Assembly (NCBI GenBank): GCA_038245795.1
Contig: JBBRSC010000139.1
Coordinates: forward strand, 1 to 8,773
Direction: 5' to 3'
Source of the DNA: JBBRSC01 sp038245795
Lineage (GTDB): Bacteria > Actinomycetota > Acidimicrobiia > Acidimicrobiales > Microtrichaceae
Length of the DNA: 8,773 bases
Part shown: one piece after another, positions 1 through 6,991 of the stretch
Layout of the letters: every line of letters begins with the position of its first letter
Numbering within the stretch: the stretch's first letter is position 1
Position numbers and translations under genes: made by a program
The notes under the pieces: model-generated
What the model was told of the DNA's origin: nothing
Seen by the model: only the letters and a program-made list of their open reading frames with translations
The model's database searches: none

Positions 1-658
1 CGCCACGGGAGGCCGTGGCCGGTCGCGGATCGCCGAACACGCCGTTCGGCGACAGCGCTGCGAAGCCGTCGCGCACGGCGATCTCTCCGATCTCTGACCA
101 CGGGCGGAGCTCGCCCGGCTCGGCGAGATCCATGCGCACCATCTCGGGATGCACATGCAACATGACCGACGTCTCTCCGACGCCGGCATGCGGCTCACCG
201 CCGGGCAATGAGCAGTGGAACACCTCGACACGGCGACCGTCAGCGAGCGATTGCGCCCTCGCCGTTCGCAGGGCGTCGACATTGCCGCCGTGACCATTGA
301 TCACGATCACCCCGGCAAACGCATCGGCGCTGCGGACCAGCTCGATGACACTGTTGGCGAAGGCATCAGTTCCGATGGAGAGCGTGCCGGGGAATCCGTC
401 GTGCTCACCCGACGCACCCACCGCTAGAGGCGGCGCCACAACCATCGTGGCGTGTGGCCGTACTTCGCCAAGGCGTACCCCAATCGAGCGGGCATCCAGT
501 CGTGCCACGACCGCGTCGACGGTTGCCACCGCAATACGCGTATCGGTGTCGAAGGGCAGATGAGGCCCGTGTTGTTCGCAACTCCCCGTGGGCACCACGA
601 GCACTGGTCGGGCGAGCGACGCGACCTCGGGCCACGTCAGATCAACGAGGCGTTTCAC
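1..658 (-). CDS. mftE: MftE-like creatininase family peptidase (3' truncated)
   Basis: Creatininase-family metal-dependent amidohydrolase, read here as MftE. In known mycofactocin systems MftE removes the C-terminal Val-Tyr dipeptide from the MftC-modified MftA precursor, releasing the core from which the redox cofactor is built; it is cytoplasmic. Seen in 219 residues: GSCEQHGPHLPFDTD (25-39), holding the Glu/His/Asp metal-ligand set of the family; GEHDGFPGTLSIG (84-96); NGHGGN (121-126); HAGVGETS (157-164). The chosen start is a GTG at 658, directly before KRLVDLTWPEV; a GTG at 679 in the same frame is an alternative. The gene follows etfB after 31 bp and runs off the left edge without a stop, so the C-terminus is missing. 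Assignment to the creatininase family is firm. MftE rather than another creatininase rests on the motifs plus the neighbouring OYE pair and ETF. Confidence 0.88.
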   Translation of the reverse strand, partial: MKRLVDLTWPEVASLARPVLVVPTGSCEQHGPHLPFDTDTRIAVATVDAVVARLDARSIGVRLGEVRPHATMVVAPPLAVGASGEHDGFPGTLSIGTDAFANSVIELVRSADAFAGVIVINGHGGNVDALRTARAQSLADGRRVEVFHCSLPGGEPHAGVGETSVMLHVHPEMVRMDLAEPGELRPWSEIGEIAVRDGFAALSPNGVFGDPRPATASRG

Positions 659-689
659 TGGTGGAGCGTTGTCCTGCACCGGCGATCGA

Positions 690-1565
690 TCAGGAATCGG
701 TCGCGTCGAGGTAGCCCCACTGGCGGAGTTGGCCAATGATCGCGTCGGCCGCTTCGTCCGCGGTGGCGTGAATGGTTCGTGGCGGAGTCCGGTCCACGAG
801 CGCCCCGGTGAGGGACAGGATTCGATCACGGGCATCGTCGCCGGGAGGCGCGGGGAGAGACCGCGGACGGGGACGAAGCGGCAGTGTCGACACCGTCCGG
901 ACGTGATGGGTGGTCGACGACGATCCACTCGCCTCGATCACGTCGATCGTGGCATCGGTGGCATTCATGGTCGCCCGCAGTCCCGCCCGGCGGAGTCGGG
1001 CTACCGACCCTTCGACCGACACGACCATGGGTCCCCGCAGCTCCAAACGCTCCGACCGCCCGCCACCGAGTCGACGCGTCACAAGCACCCGGCCGAGCTC
1101 AGCTGGGTCGACCGCCGTGACCCCCAAGGCTTGGGATGCGCTGAGATGATGCGCCAGGAACGCGGGCACCGAACCCGTCCCTCGGTCGAGCGAATAGTCA
1201 CCACACAGCACGAGCGTTACTGGACCACTGTTGGTGACGGCCTGGGTGAGCGCCGCGGCAACGTCGGCGGAACTCGCGTGATGACTGGGCGCGTGTTCGA
1301 TCGACCCGGGGTCGATGCGGGTCACGCTCGTCGCACCGGCCGCGAGCAGTTCGCGCAAGCCTCGTTCGGCAGCAGCCGGACCGCAGCAGATCACGTCACA
1401 CGACACCGACCACGCCTCGGCGATGGTCAGGCCCAACTCGACAGCGGCGAGATCGGCAGGCGACCAACCCGACGTACGTTCGTCATGGACGACGTGGCCG
1501 GTCAAGGAGTCCACCTCGGGACGAAGATCCACCCATTTCACACAGGCAACGATGCGACCGTTCAT
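690..1565 (-). CDS. etfB: Electron transfer flavoprotein beta subunit, mycofactocin-associated type
   Basis: Beta subunit of a heterodimeric ETF, which carries electrons from flavin dehydrogenases to a quinone-linked acceptor; cytoplasmic. The protein is 291 residues, longer than the roughly 250-260 usual for EtfB, with a Pro/Arg-rich linker near 228-242. It opens with the typical MNGRIVACVKWV, has the nucleotide-loop-like CGDYSLDRGTGS (121-132) and the EtfB signature region SVEGSVARLRRAGLRATM (183-200). The start at 1565 is chosen because similarity begins there; an upstream in-frame ATG at 1622 would run back into the ferredoxin gene and adds an Arg-rich stretch unlike the family. It lies 9 bp after the ferredoxin stop and 31 bp before mftE. 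It is separated from its alpha subunit by two genes, an unusual order. An ETF beta fold is clear; the exact redox partners are inferred from context. Confidence 0.88.
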   Translation of the reverse strand: MNGRIVACVKWVDLRPEVDSLTGHVVHDERTSGWSPADLAAVELGLTIAEAWSVSCDVICCGPAAAERGLRELLAAGATSVTRIDPGSIEHAPSHHASSADVAAALTQAVTNSGPVTLVLCGDYSLDRGTGSVPAFLAHHLSASQALGVTAVDPAELGRVLVTRRLGGGRSERLELRGPMVVSVEGSVARLRRAGLRATMNATDATIDVIEASGSSSTTHHVRTVSTLPLRPRPRSLPAPPGDDARDRILSLTGALVDRTPPRTIHATADEAADAIIGQLRQWGYLDATDS

Positions 1566-1573
1566 CGAGTGGG

Positions 1574-1867
1574 TCACGTCCGGTTGAAGACGACGCCGTG
1601 GCCGCCGTCGGGGTACGTCCACGTGATGGCACCCTCGGTGTTACACACCAGATAACACGTGCCGCATTCGAAGCACTGTTCGTAGTTGAACAAGATCCCG
1701 CCGTCGCTCACCGGCACGAACAACTTGGCGGGACACGCCGTCACACACGCCTGAGTGGTGCACCCACGACACGAGTCGCCGTCAACGGTGATGTGGGCGC
1801 GTTCACTCACCCGGAAGTCGACGAGTTCCATGCGGTCCTCGAACCCAATCGAGTCGTAATCGTTCAT
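1574..1867 (-). CDS. fixX: FixX-like ferredoxin, eight-cysteine form
   Basis: Small 97-residue iron-sulfur protein of the FixX/ETF-QO C-terminal family. In Fix systems and in ETF:quinone oxidoreductase this module carries electrons between the FixC-type flavoprotein and the quinone site. Visible motifs: HITVDGDSCRGC (25-36) followed by C41 and C45-Pro-Ala, then YEQCFECGTCYLVC (62-75), and the family's C-terminal signature YPDGGHGVVF (85-94). The cysteines are 33, 36, 41, 45, 65, 68, 71 and 75. As I recall them, E. coli FixX and human ETF-QO have only four, enough for one [4Fe-4S] cluster; the eight here are spaced so that two are possible. The ATG at 1867 overlaps the fixC stop (ATGA), indicating translational coupling and probably a FixC-FixX complex. 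No signal peptide or membrane segment is seen. Confidence 0.9.
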   Translation of the reverse strand: MNDYDSIGFEDRMELVDFRVSERAHITVDGDSCRGCTTQACVTACPAKLFVPVSDGGILFNYEQCFECGTCYLVCNTEGAITWTYPDGGHGVVFNRT

Positions 1868-3168
1868 CCGAAGCCTCGCAGTCCCTTCCAACCGTCCTGC
1901 ACCAGTTCCCGAACCCGAATTCCCGACGCCTTCAGCTCGCTGCGCGCGATGGCGTTGAACCCCGGCTTGGGTTGAGGGTTCGTCACCGTGAAAATGCGCT
2001 CGACGATGTTGGCAACGAGCGACGGGTACTGCTGTTGAACTCGATCGCTCATGACCAACCCGGGGATCTCCGCCAACTTGCGATGATCGCTCAACACAAA
2101 GTTCTGGGCGAGGCGACGGATGTAACACTCGAGGCCAGCGGCGCTCGTGTCGTCCAGCCTGATGGCTTCGGCGGCGGCTTGGCCGGCGGCCATCCCCGCA
2201 CCGATCGCAAAGTTGACCCCTTCGAGCCAGATCCCGGCCGCCAAACACATGGCGGCCGCGTCGCCGGCGACCAACATTCCGTCGGTGACCAAGTCCGGCA
2301 TCATGTGGAACCCCGCCTCGGGGATCAGGTGCGCGCTGTACTCCTTCACCTCGGCGCCTTCGATGAGGGGCGCTATCGCGGAGTGGGTCTTGAGTTCCGC
2401 CAGGAGCTCCTCAGGACGTTTCGACTGGGCCGCCAATGCCGGTAATTGCAACACCAGCCCGAGCGCAATCGTGTCGAGGTTGGTGTAGAGAAAACCGCCC
2501 CCGGGGATGCCATCAGTGCAGCCCAAGATCTCGATGTCGAGTCCGTGATTTCCCCGCACGCCGAACCGTTCCTCGATGACCTCACGGGGCAACGCAAGCG
2601 TTTCCTTGATGCCGAGCGTGTAGTGCTCCGGCTCGGCGTGGTGGTACAGGCCAGCTTCTTTGGCGAGAAACGAGTTCACGCCGTCGGCCGCGATCACCAC
2701 GCGCGCTCGAAGGTCACCGTCGGGTCGATCGGTTCGAACGCCGACGACGCGCCCGTGCTCACGGATCAGGCCAGTCACCGTGGTGGAACAGATCAGTTGG
2801 GCGCCCGCGTCGACCGCAACGTCGGCCAGCCAGGAGTCGAACTCGGGTCGGTAGGCGGTCGCGCCGTTGTAGGGAGGTTCGGCCCAGTTGTCGGATCGGA
2901 AGTCGACGGTCAGCGCTTGGTTGGCGGTGAGCAGCATCGTAGAGCGTCGGGTGATCCAACGTTGGATGGGGGCAACCTCCCACCAGCTCGGAACGAGTCC
3001 GTCGAGCACCCGACCGTAGATGACACCGCCATACATGTTCTTGGAGCCGGGGAACGGGCCTCGTTCGATGAGCACGACATCCAACCCTGCGCGCGCGGCG
3101 GTGATTGCCGCAGCGCTCCCCGCTGGCCCGGCGCCGACGACGATCACGTCGGCATCGTGGGCGGTCAC
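1864..3168 (-). CDS. fixC: FixC/ETF-quinone oxidoreductase-like FAD protein
   Basis: FAD-dependent oxidoreductase of the FixC/ETF-QO family, expected to take electrons from ETF and deliver them, with the ferredoxin partner, to membrane quinone. The 434 residues contain an N-terminal Rossmann FAD motif VIVVGAGPAGSAAA (8-21) with the ribose-binding acid in LIERG (33-37), the family segment GSKNMYGGVIYG (41-52), and the second FAD motif GMLVAGDAAAM (297-307), where Gly-Asp contacts the flavin. The length matches FixC, and the iron-sulfur part is a separate gene just downstream, as in Fix operons rather than in fused mitochondrial ETF-QO. The start is a GTG at 3168 that overlaps the etfA stop (GTGA); the Rossmann strand follows within eight residues, so no other start fits. 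No transmembrane helix is evident; membrane contact would be peripheral. A geranylgeranyl-reductase-like enzyme is a less likely alternative given the ETF neighbours. Confidence 0.88.
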   Translation of the reverse strand: MTAHDADVIVVGAGPAGSAAAITAARAGLDVVLIERGPFPGSKNMYGGVIYGRVLDGLVPSWWEVAPIQRWITRRSTMLLTANQALTVDFRSDNWAEPPYNGATAYRPEFDSWLADVAVDAGAQLICSTTVTGLIREHGRVVGVRTDRPDGDLRARVVIAADGVNSFLAKEAGLYHHAEPEHYTLGIKETLALPREVIEERFGVRGNHGLDIEILGCTDGIPGGGFLYTNLDTIALGLVLQLPALAAQSKRPEELLAELKTHSAIAPLIEGAEVKEYSAHLIPEAGFHMMPDLVTDGMLVAGDAAAMCLAAGIWLEGVNFAIGAGMAAGQAAAEAIRLDDTSAAGLECYIRRLAQNFVLSDHRKLAEIPGLVMSDRVQQQYPSLVANIVERIFTVTNPQPKPGFNAIARSELKASGIRVRELVQDGWKGLRGFG

Positions 3169-4133
3169 GCGGTCATCGCCGATTCTGTGGGGGCTGCTGC
3201 GCCCAACCGGTCAACCAGCGCGTCGAGGGTGGCAGTGGCGTCGGCGACAACGGCGAGATCTGCCATCGCCATCATCGGGCAGTGCGGGTCCGTATTGACC
3301 GAGATGATGTGCTCTGGGTGGCCGAGCCCAGCTGTGTGCTGCACCGCGCCCGAAATGGCAAAGGCGACGTATACCTGCGGAGCAACCACCACACCGGTCG
3401 TTCCGATCTGGCGATCATGTGACACCCAGCCGGCATCGGTCACGACGCGGGTAGCGCCCATCGATGCCCCGAGCGCAACGGCCACGGCCCCCAGCTGGGC
3501 GAAACGCGCTGCGGCGTCGCCCGACATCAACCCCGCTCCCCCGCCAACCAACCGCGACGCCTCGGCGAGATCCATTGTGGCCGGATCCGGCGGGAAGACC
3601 TCGATCAGGCGGGCATCGTTCGAGCGCGTTCCCGACGTATCCGACACTGCCAACGTCGTTGTTGTTGGCGCGAGCTCGGACTCGGCGAGAGCGCCTCGAA
3701 CATGGGGTTGCAAGGTGACGATGATGGGCCCGTCGAACTGCACATGCTCCTCGAGCAGCCCACCCTGTCGGGCCACGACGATCTGGCCACCCTGAACTGA
3801 GAGAGCACCTGCGATCAGCGGACGTCCTGTCAGCGCAGCAAGCCTCGGTGCAAGATCACGACCGTCGGGCGAGGCAGGAATCACGACCACATCAGCACCA
3901 ACAATCACGTCGACGAGATCGTCGCTCCAGCGCGACGGCTCGAAGGAGTCACGCTCGATCAACTCGACCGACTCGCACAATCCGGCCAGCTCGGTTGCGG
4001 CATTCTCGGCGCCTCGACCAATGATCACCACGCGGGCGGCGGGATCGAGCTCACGGGCCTCAGCGACCACTTCGTCGCCTCCGGCCACGAGGGATCCCTC
4101 TCGCGAAGGGAGAAGGGCGAGATACGTGGCCAT
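3165..4133 (-). CDS. etfA: Electron transfer flavoprotein alpha subunit, mycofactocin-associated type
   Basis: Alpha subunit of ETF, holding the FAD that shuttles electrons from dehydrogenases to the FixC/FixX pair encoded next to it. It has 322 residues, the usual length. The N-terminal half (about 1-180) is the divergent alpha/beta domain. The FAD domain follows, with LGASMGATRVVTDAGW (221-236), RQIGTTG (241-247), the near-canonical EtfA signature ISGAVQHTAGL (260-270) and VNTDPHCPMMAMAD (279-292). The ATG at 4133 fits the start of the family fold (MATYLALLPS). It follows a 95-bp gap after the AlkD-like gene, the likeliest place in the left half for a separate promoter, and its stop overlaps the fixC start. 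Whether this ETF bifurcates electrons is not decidable by eye; the neighbours suggest a simple quinone-directed role. Confidence 0.9.
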   Translation of the reverse strand: MATYLALLPSREGSLVAGGDEVVAEARELDPAARVVIIGRGAENAATELAGLCESVELIERDSFEPSRWSDDLVDVIVGADVVVIPASPDGRDLAPRLAALTGRPLIAGALSVQGGQIVVARQGGLLEEHVQFDGPIIVTLQPHVRGALAESELAPTTTTLAVSDTSGTRSNDARLIEVFPPDPATMDLAEASRLVGGGAGLMSGDAAARFAQLGAVAVALGASMGATRVVTDAGWVSHDRQIGTTGVVVAPQVYVAFAISGAVQHTAGLGHPEHIISVNTDPHCPMMAMADLAVVADATATLDALVDRLGAAAPTESAMTA

Positions 4134-4136
4134 GGA

Positions 4137-4154
4137 CCGCTCAGGTTAGAGCGG
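4137..4154 (-). promoter_or_regulatory. Palindrome around a possible -10 box before etfA
   Basis: A perfect 6-bp inverted repeat, CCGCTC and GAGCGG, flanks the hexamer TAACCT on the minus strand and ends 3 bp before the etfA ATG. TAACCT fits the actinobacterial -10 pattern TAnnnT and lies 9 nt upstream of the ATG, so transcription could begin at or just before the start codon (leaderless). No convincing -35 box is seen. The palindrome could be an operator over the promoter or a small RNA hairpin at the start codon. Chance occurrence in GC-rich DNA is possible. Confidence 0.3.
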
Positions 4155-4228
4155 GGCGACCCTCGTGCGGTAAGCCAGCCCACCTGCGGGATCATGGGGA
4201 GGCCTCGCCGAACGAATCCCATCGCGGT

Positions 4229-4948
4229 TTACATGAGGTACTTGGTGGCCTCACGACGAGTAACGCCGGACATCGTGTCCAGTCGAGGCATCACAAAGGC
4301 CCGCACATCGTCGGGACGGCGGCGCGACACGTCGCGCAGGATCCAGCCGATCGCCTTTCGAATAAAGAACTCCCGCTCGCCCATCATGAGGTCCGCGTAC
4401 CCGCAGAATCGGGTCCACTCGGCGTCGCTCTGCTTGAGCGACGGGAGCAGTGACAGCATCGAGAGGCGCCGGACCCAGAACGACTCGTCGACGGACCAGG
4501 AATCCAGCAGCTCACCGACGACGCTCGTCACGCCTCGCATCACGATCGGTCCAGCAACGTCCGTGGCCAGCGGATCAACCAACGCCCACGTCTCCCCATC
4601 TCGAACCAACTCGCCGATGAACAGCAGCTGCCCGTCGCCGAGCATCGGCACAGATGCTTCCAAGACCTCGACCACTGCCCGCCGGCACTCAAAGAACGGC
4701 CCCTCCCAGAGCGAGTCGACGAACTCCATGAGTTGCGCCAGTGTGAACGGCTCGTGCTCTCGAACGAAGGCCCGAACCACGCGCCGACTGGCTGGTACCG
4801 ACACCCCGAGGAAGTCCCGCTGAGACTTCAGGTAGGCGCGTTCTGACTCGGCTCGGCGCGGATCCGCGTGCACGGCGAGACGTTGGACCAAGTCATCAGC
4901 CAAGTCGTCAGCAGCGTCATCGACAGCTCGCCCGGCAGCGTCGGTCAC
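4229..4948 (-). CDS. AlkD-like DNA alkylation repair protein
   Basis: HEAT-like-repeat protein of the DNA alkylation repair family (AlkC/AlkD fold). Characterised AlkD proteins excise cationic alkylated purines such as N3- and N7-alkyl adducts without flipping the base. The protein has 239 residues, typical of the family, and is mostly amphipathic helices. Seen: LWEGPFFECRRAVVEVLE (80-97), ETWALVDPLA (119-128), FWVRRLSMLSLL (157-168) and EREFFIRKAIGWILRDV (191-207). W121, D125, R160 and W202 occupy positions equivalent to Trp109, Asp113, Arg148 and Trp187 of Bacillus cereus AlkD, so the active site looks intact. The GTG at 4948 is chosen because it overlaps the stop of the upstream OYE gene (GTGA); an ATG at 5011 would add an Arg-rich extension inside that gene. 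A repair gene in this redox operon is unusual. A non-repair DNA-binding role cannot be excluded. Confidence 0.85.
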   Translation of the reverse strand: MTDAAGRAVDDAADDLADDLVQRLAVHADPRRAESERAYLKSQRDFLGVSVPASRRVVRAFVREHEPFTLAQLMEFVDSLWEGPFFECRRAVVEVLEASVPMLGDGQLLFIGELVRDGETWALVDPLATDVAGPIVMRGVTSVVGELLDSWSVDESFWVRRLSMLSLLPSLKQSDAEWTRFCGYADLMMGEREFFIRKAIGWILRDVSRRRPDDVRAFVMPRLDTMSGVTRREATKYLM

Positions 4949-6891
4949 ACGGCAGCGCCGACCCGTTCGCCATCGATGACGGCGGCGTGGGCGCGACGAG
5001 GCGCCAGACAATCACCGACACGCTCGGTGCGGACCCCCGCGCCCCGGAGCTGGTGATACAGATCGTCAAGCGGGTTCGGCGGCACCGCGCACACCACCCA
5101 ATCGGGGCTGCGATGGGCGTCAGTTCCGGTGGGATGATGCTGCAACGTCAATACACCATCAACCATCCCCATCGGCACCAAGTCGGTCGACTGGACAATG
5201 GCTTTCGCCCCGGCACGAATCCACCAATTCTCCATGTCCAAGGTGATGCCGAGATCCTGACCGACGACCATTCCGGGCGTCACCACTTCCACCTTGCAGC
5301 CACGGTCCGCCAACAGCTCCGCGACGCTCGTCGCGTGATGGAAACCGATCTCGTCGATCACTACGACTGAGCCCTCGGGATGGACTGTGCCTTCGAGGAC
5401 ATCCCGCACATCGCAGACGTTGGGGGCATCACCCGCCCACCAGGGTCGTGCGGGCGTTGAGCCGGTGGCGACGACCACCATGTTGGGTGCCCGCCGTGCA
5501 ACCTCGTCGGGGTCGATAGCGACACCGAACTCGATCGTCACGCCGACACGACGCGCTTCGCTGAGTTGATTGCGAACCAGGTCTCCGAACTCGGCGCGAT
5601 TCGGCACGGACGCCGCCAAACGAACCTGCCCGCCCGACTCCGGTGACCGCTCGCACACCGTGACCCGATGGCCGTTACGAGCCGCCGCAATGGCTGCCTG
5701 CATCCCCGCAGGTCCTGCGCCGACGACCAGCATATCGATCGGCTTCGTCGACAGGCGTACCTCGCCGACCCCGAGTGCCTCTCGGCCCGCGCGAGGATTT
5801 TCGATGCACCCCAACCAGCGGTTGAGGCCCATCCGTCCCACGCATTCCTGGTTGCAGCTCAAGCACAGCCGAGTGTCGTCGGTATGGCCCGAGTGCGCCT
5901 TGGCTGCGAACTCCGCATCGGCGATCTGACCACGGACGACACCAACGAGATCGCAGTGGCCCTCAACGAGCGCTCGCTCAGCTTGGATGGGATCCTTGAA
6001 TCGGCCGACGCCGACGACTGGCAGGTTGACTGCTTTGCGGATGGCACTCGGAATGAACATCGCGTAGTTCGGCGGGATGTGCATCGACGCTTCGATCATG
6101 AACAGCGACGCCGTGGCGACGCCGATCGAGGTGTTGATGTAGTCGACCTGTTGGGTTGACTCGACGATCTTGGCGACTTCGACGGCTTCGTCGATGGTGG
6201 TGCCACCTTCGATCAACTCGTCGCCGCACAACCTGACGCCGAGCGCTAGTGAGGGGCCGATGACGGAGCGGACAGCGTCGACAATCTCGACGAGGATGCG
6301 GGCGCGATTGGCGAGCGAACCGCCGTAGGCGTCGGTACGGCGATTGGTGGCGGGCGACAGGAAGCCGCGCACGATCGAGCTATGGGAACACTGCAACTCG
6401 ATGCCATCGAAGCCTCCCTCAGCGCAACGGGCGGCAACGTCGGCATACGACTCGACGATGTCCGCGATCTCGGTCACCGAGACCGCCTTGGGGACCTCGC
6501 GAAAGAGCGGATCGGCGACCGGAGATGGCGCCCACACCGGGAGGCGGCTGTACATCGAGGATGCCTGGCCGCCGTTGTGGTTGATCTGAGCGAAGATCGG
6601 CGTGCGATGGCGATGCACGGCGTCGGTCATTCGGCGATACCCGGCGATGACCTTCGGATTGAAGCCGTGGATCAGCTTCTCGTACGGCCAATCGGTGGGA
6701 TGCGTTGAATGTTCCTCGGTGATGATCAGGCCGGTGCCACCGGCGGCGCGGGCCGCGTAGTACTCGGCGTGTTGCTCCGATGGCATGCCGTCCTGGGTGG
6801 CGTAGTTGGTGAGATGGGCGCTGAAGACAAGCCGATTTCGAACGGTCACCGGACCCAATCGCAACGGGGACCACAACAAGCGTTCGGACAT
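4945..6891 (-). CDS. FadH/OYE-family flavo-iron-sulfur oxidoreductase (mycofactocin OYE 2-like)
   Basis: Long-form old-yellow-enzyme protein of 648 residues, related to 2,4-dienoyl-CoA reductase, trimethylamine dehydrogenase and dimethylglycine demethylase. The N-terminal FMN TIM barrel (about 1-330) shows SPLRLGPVTVRNR (8-20), AQINHNGGQ (101-109) and FLSPATNRRTDAYGGS (177-192). A [4Fe-4S] site follows at C343, C346, C350 and C362 (Cx2Cx3Cx11C), then an FAD Rossmann motif VVGAGPAGMQAA (389-400). The second nucleotide fold, expected to bind NAD(P), reads VVVIDEIGFHHA (509-520) and lacks GxGxxG, as in trimethylamine dehydrogenase. This favours ETF over NAD(P)H as electron partner. Substrate unknown. 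The ATG at 6891 begins the family's N-terminal pattern; the Shine-Dalgarno sequence is weak. It ends inside the AlkD-like start. The label OYE 2 comes from memory of the NCBI families that accompany mycofactocin, so the numbering is tentative. Confidence 0.88.
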   Translation of the reverse strand: MSERLLWSPLRLGPVTVRNRLVFSAHLTNYATQDGMPSEQHAEYYAARAAGGTGLIITEEHSTHPTDWPYEKLIHGFNPKVIAGYRRMTDAVHRHRTPIFAQINHNGGQASSMYSRLPVWAPSPVADPLFREVPKAVSVTEIADIVESYADVAARCAEGGFDGIELQCSHSSIVRGFLSPATNRRTDAYGGSLANRARILVEIVDAVRSVIGPSLALGVRLCGDELIEGGTTIDEAVEVAKIVESTQQVDYINTSIGVATASLFMIEASMHIPPNYAMFIPSAIRKAVNLPVVGVGRFKDPIQAERALVEGHCDLVGVVRGQIADAEFAAKAHSGHTDDTRLCLSCNQECVGRMGLNRWLGCIENPRAGREALGVGEVRLSTKPIDMLVVGAGPAGMQAAIAAARNGHRVTVCERSPESGGQVRLAASVPNRAEFGDLVRNQLSEARRVGVTIEFGVAIDPDEVARRAPNMVVVATGSTPARPWWAGDAPNVCDVRDVLEGTVHPEGSVVVIDEIGFHHATSVAELLADRGCKVEVVTPGMVVGQDLGITLDMENWWIRAGAKAIVQSTDLVPMGMVDGVLTLQHHPTGTDAHRSPDWVVCAVPPNPLDDLYHQLRGAGVRTERVGDCLAPRRAHAAVIDGERVGAAV

Positions 6892-6920
6892 GATCCCAGG
6901 CTACGACGGGCTGATGTTGG

Positions 6921-6950
6921 TCACGAAACGGGCCGGTGTTTCGGTTGTGA
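6921..6950. repeat. Imperfect inverted repeat between the two OYE genes
   Basis: In the 100-bp gap between the OYE genes, GAAAC (6925-6929) pairs with GTTTC (6938-6942) across an 8-nt GC-rich loop. Outer arms TCAC (6921-6924) and GTGA (6947-6950) continue the symmetry after a 4-nt bulge. There is no following T-run on either strand, so it is not a standard intrinsic terminator. It could be an operator, an RNA processing hairpin that adjusts expression of the second OYE gene, or chance. Confidence 0.3.
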
Positions 6951-6991
6951 TACCGCATCGAGTCTGGCCGGCGTGGCCGCCATGATCCAGA

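Noticed and set aside
1566..1622. Upstream ATG extension of etfB
   Set aside because: It overlaps the end of the FixX-like gene and encodes an Arg-rich leader foreign to EtfB; the family fold begins at the ATG at 1565.
588..1655. Long plus-strand ORF (355 codons) opposite etfB and the start of mftE
   Set aside because: It has no recognisable motif and an Arg/Gly/His-rich composition. The opposite strand carries ETF beta and MftE signatures, so this is a high-GC antisense shadow.
2446..3795. Long plus-strand ORF (449 codons) opposite fixC and etfA
   Set aside because: It spans two well-supported genes on the other strand, shows no family motifs and is explained by third-position GC bias.
4949..5011. 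Upstream ATG extension of the AlkD-like gene
   Set aside because: It would add 21 Arg-rich residues inside the OYE coding region. The GTG at 4948 overlapping the OYE stop is the simpler coupled start.
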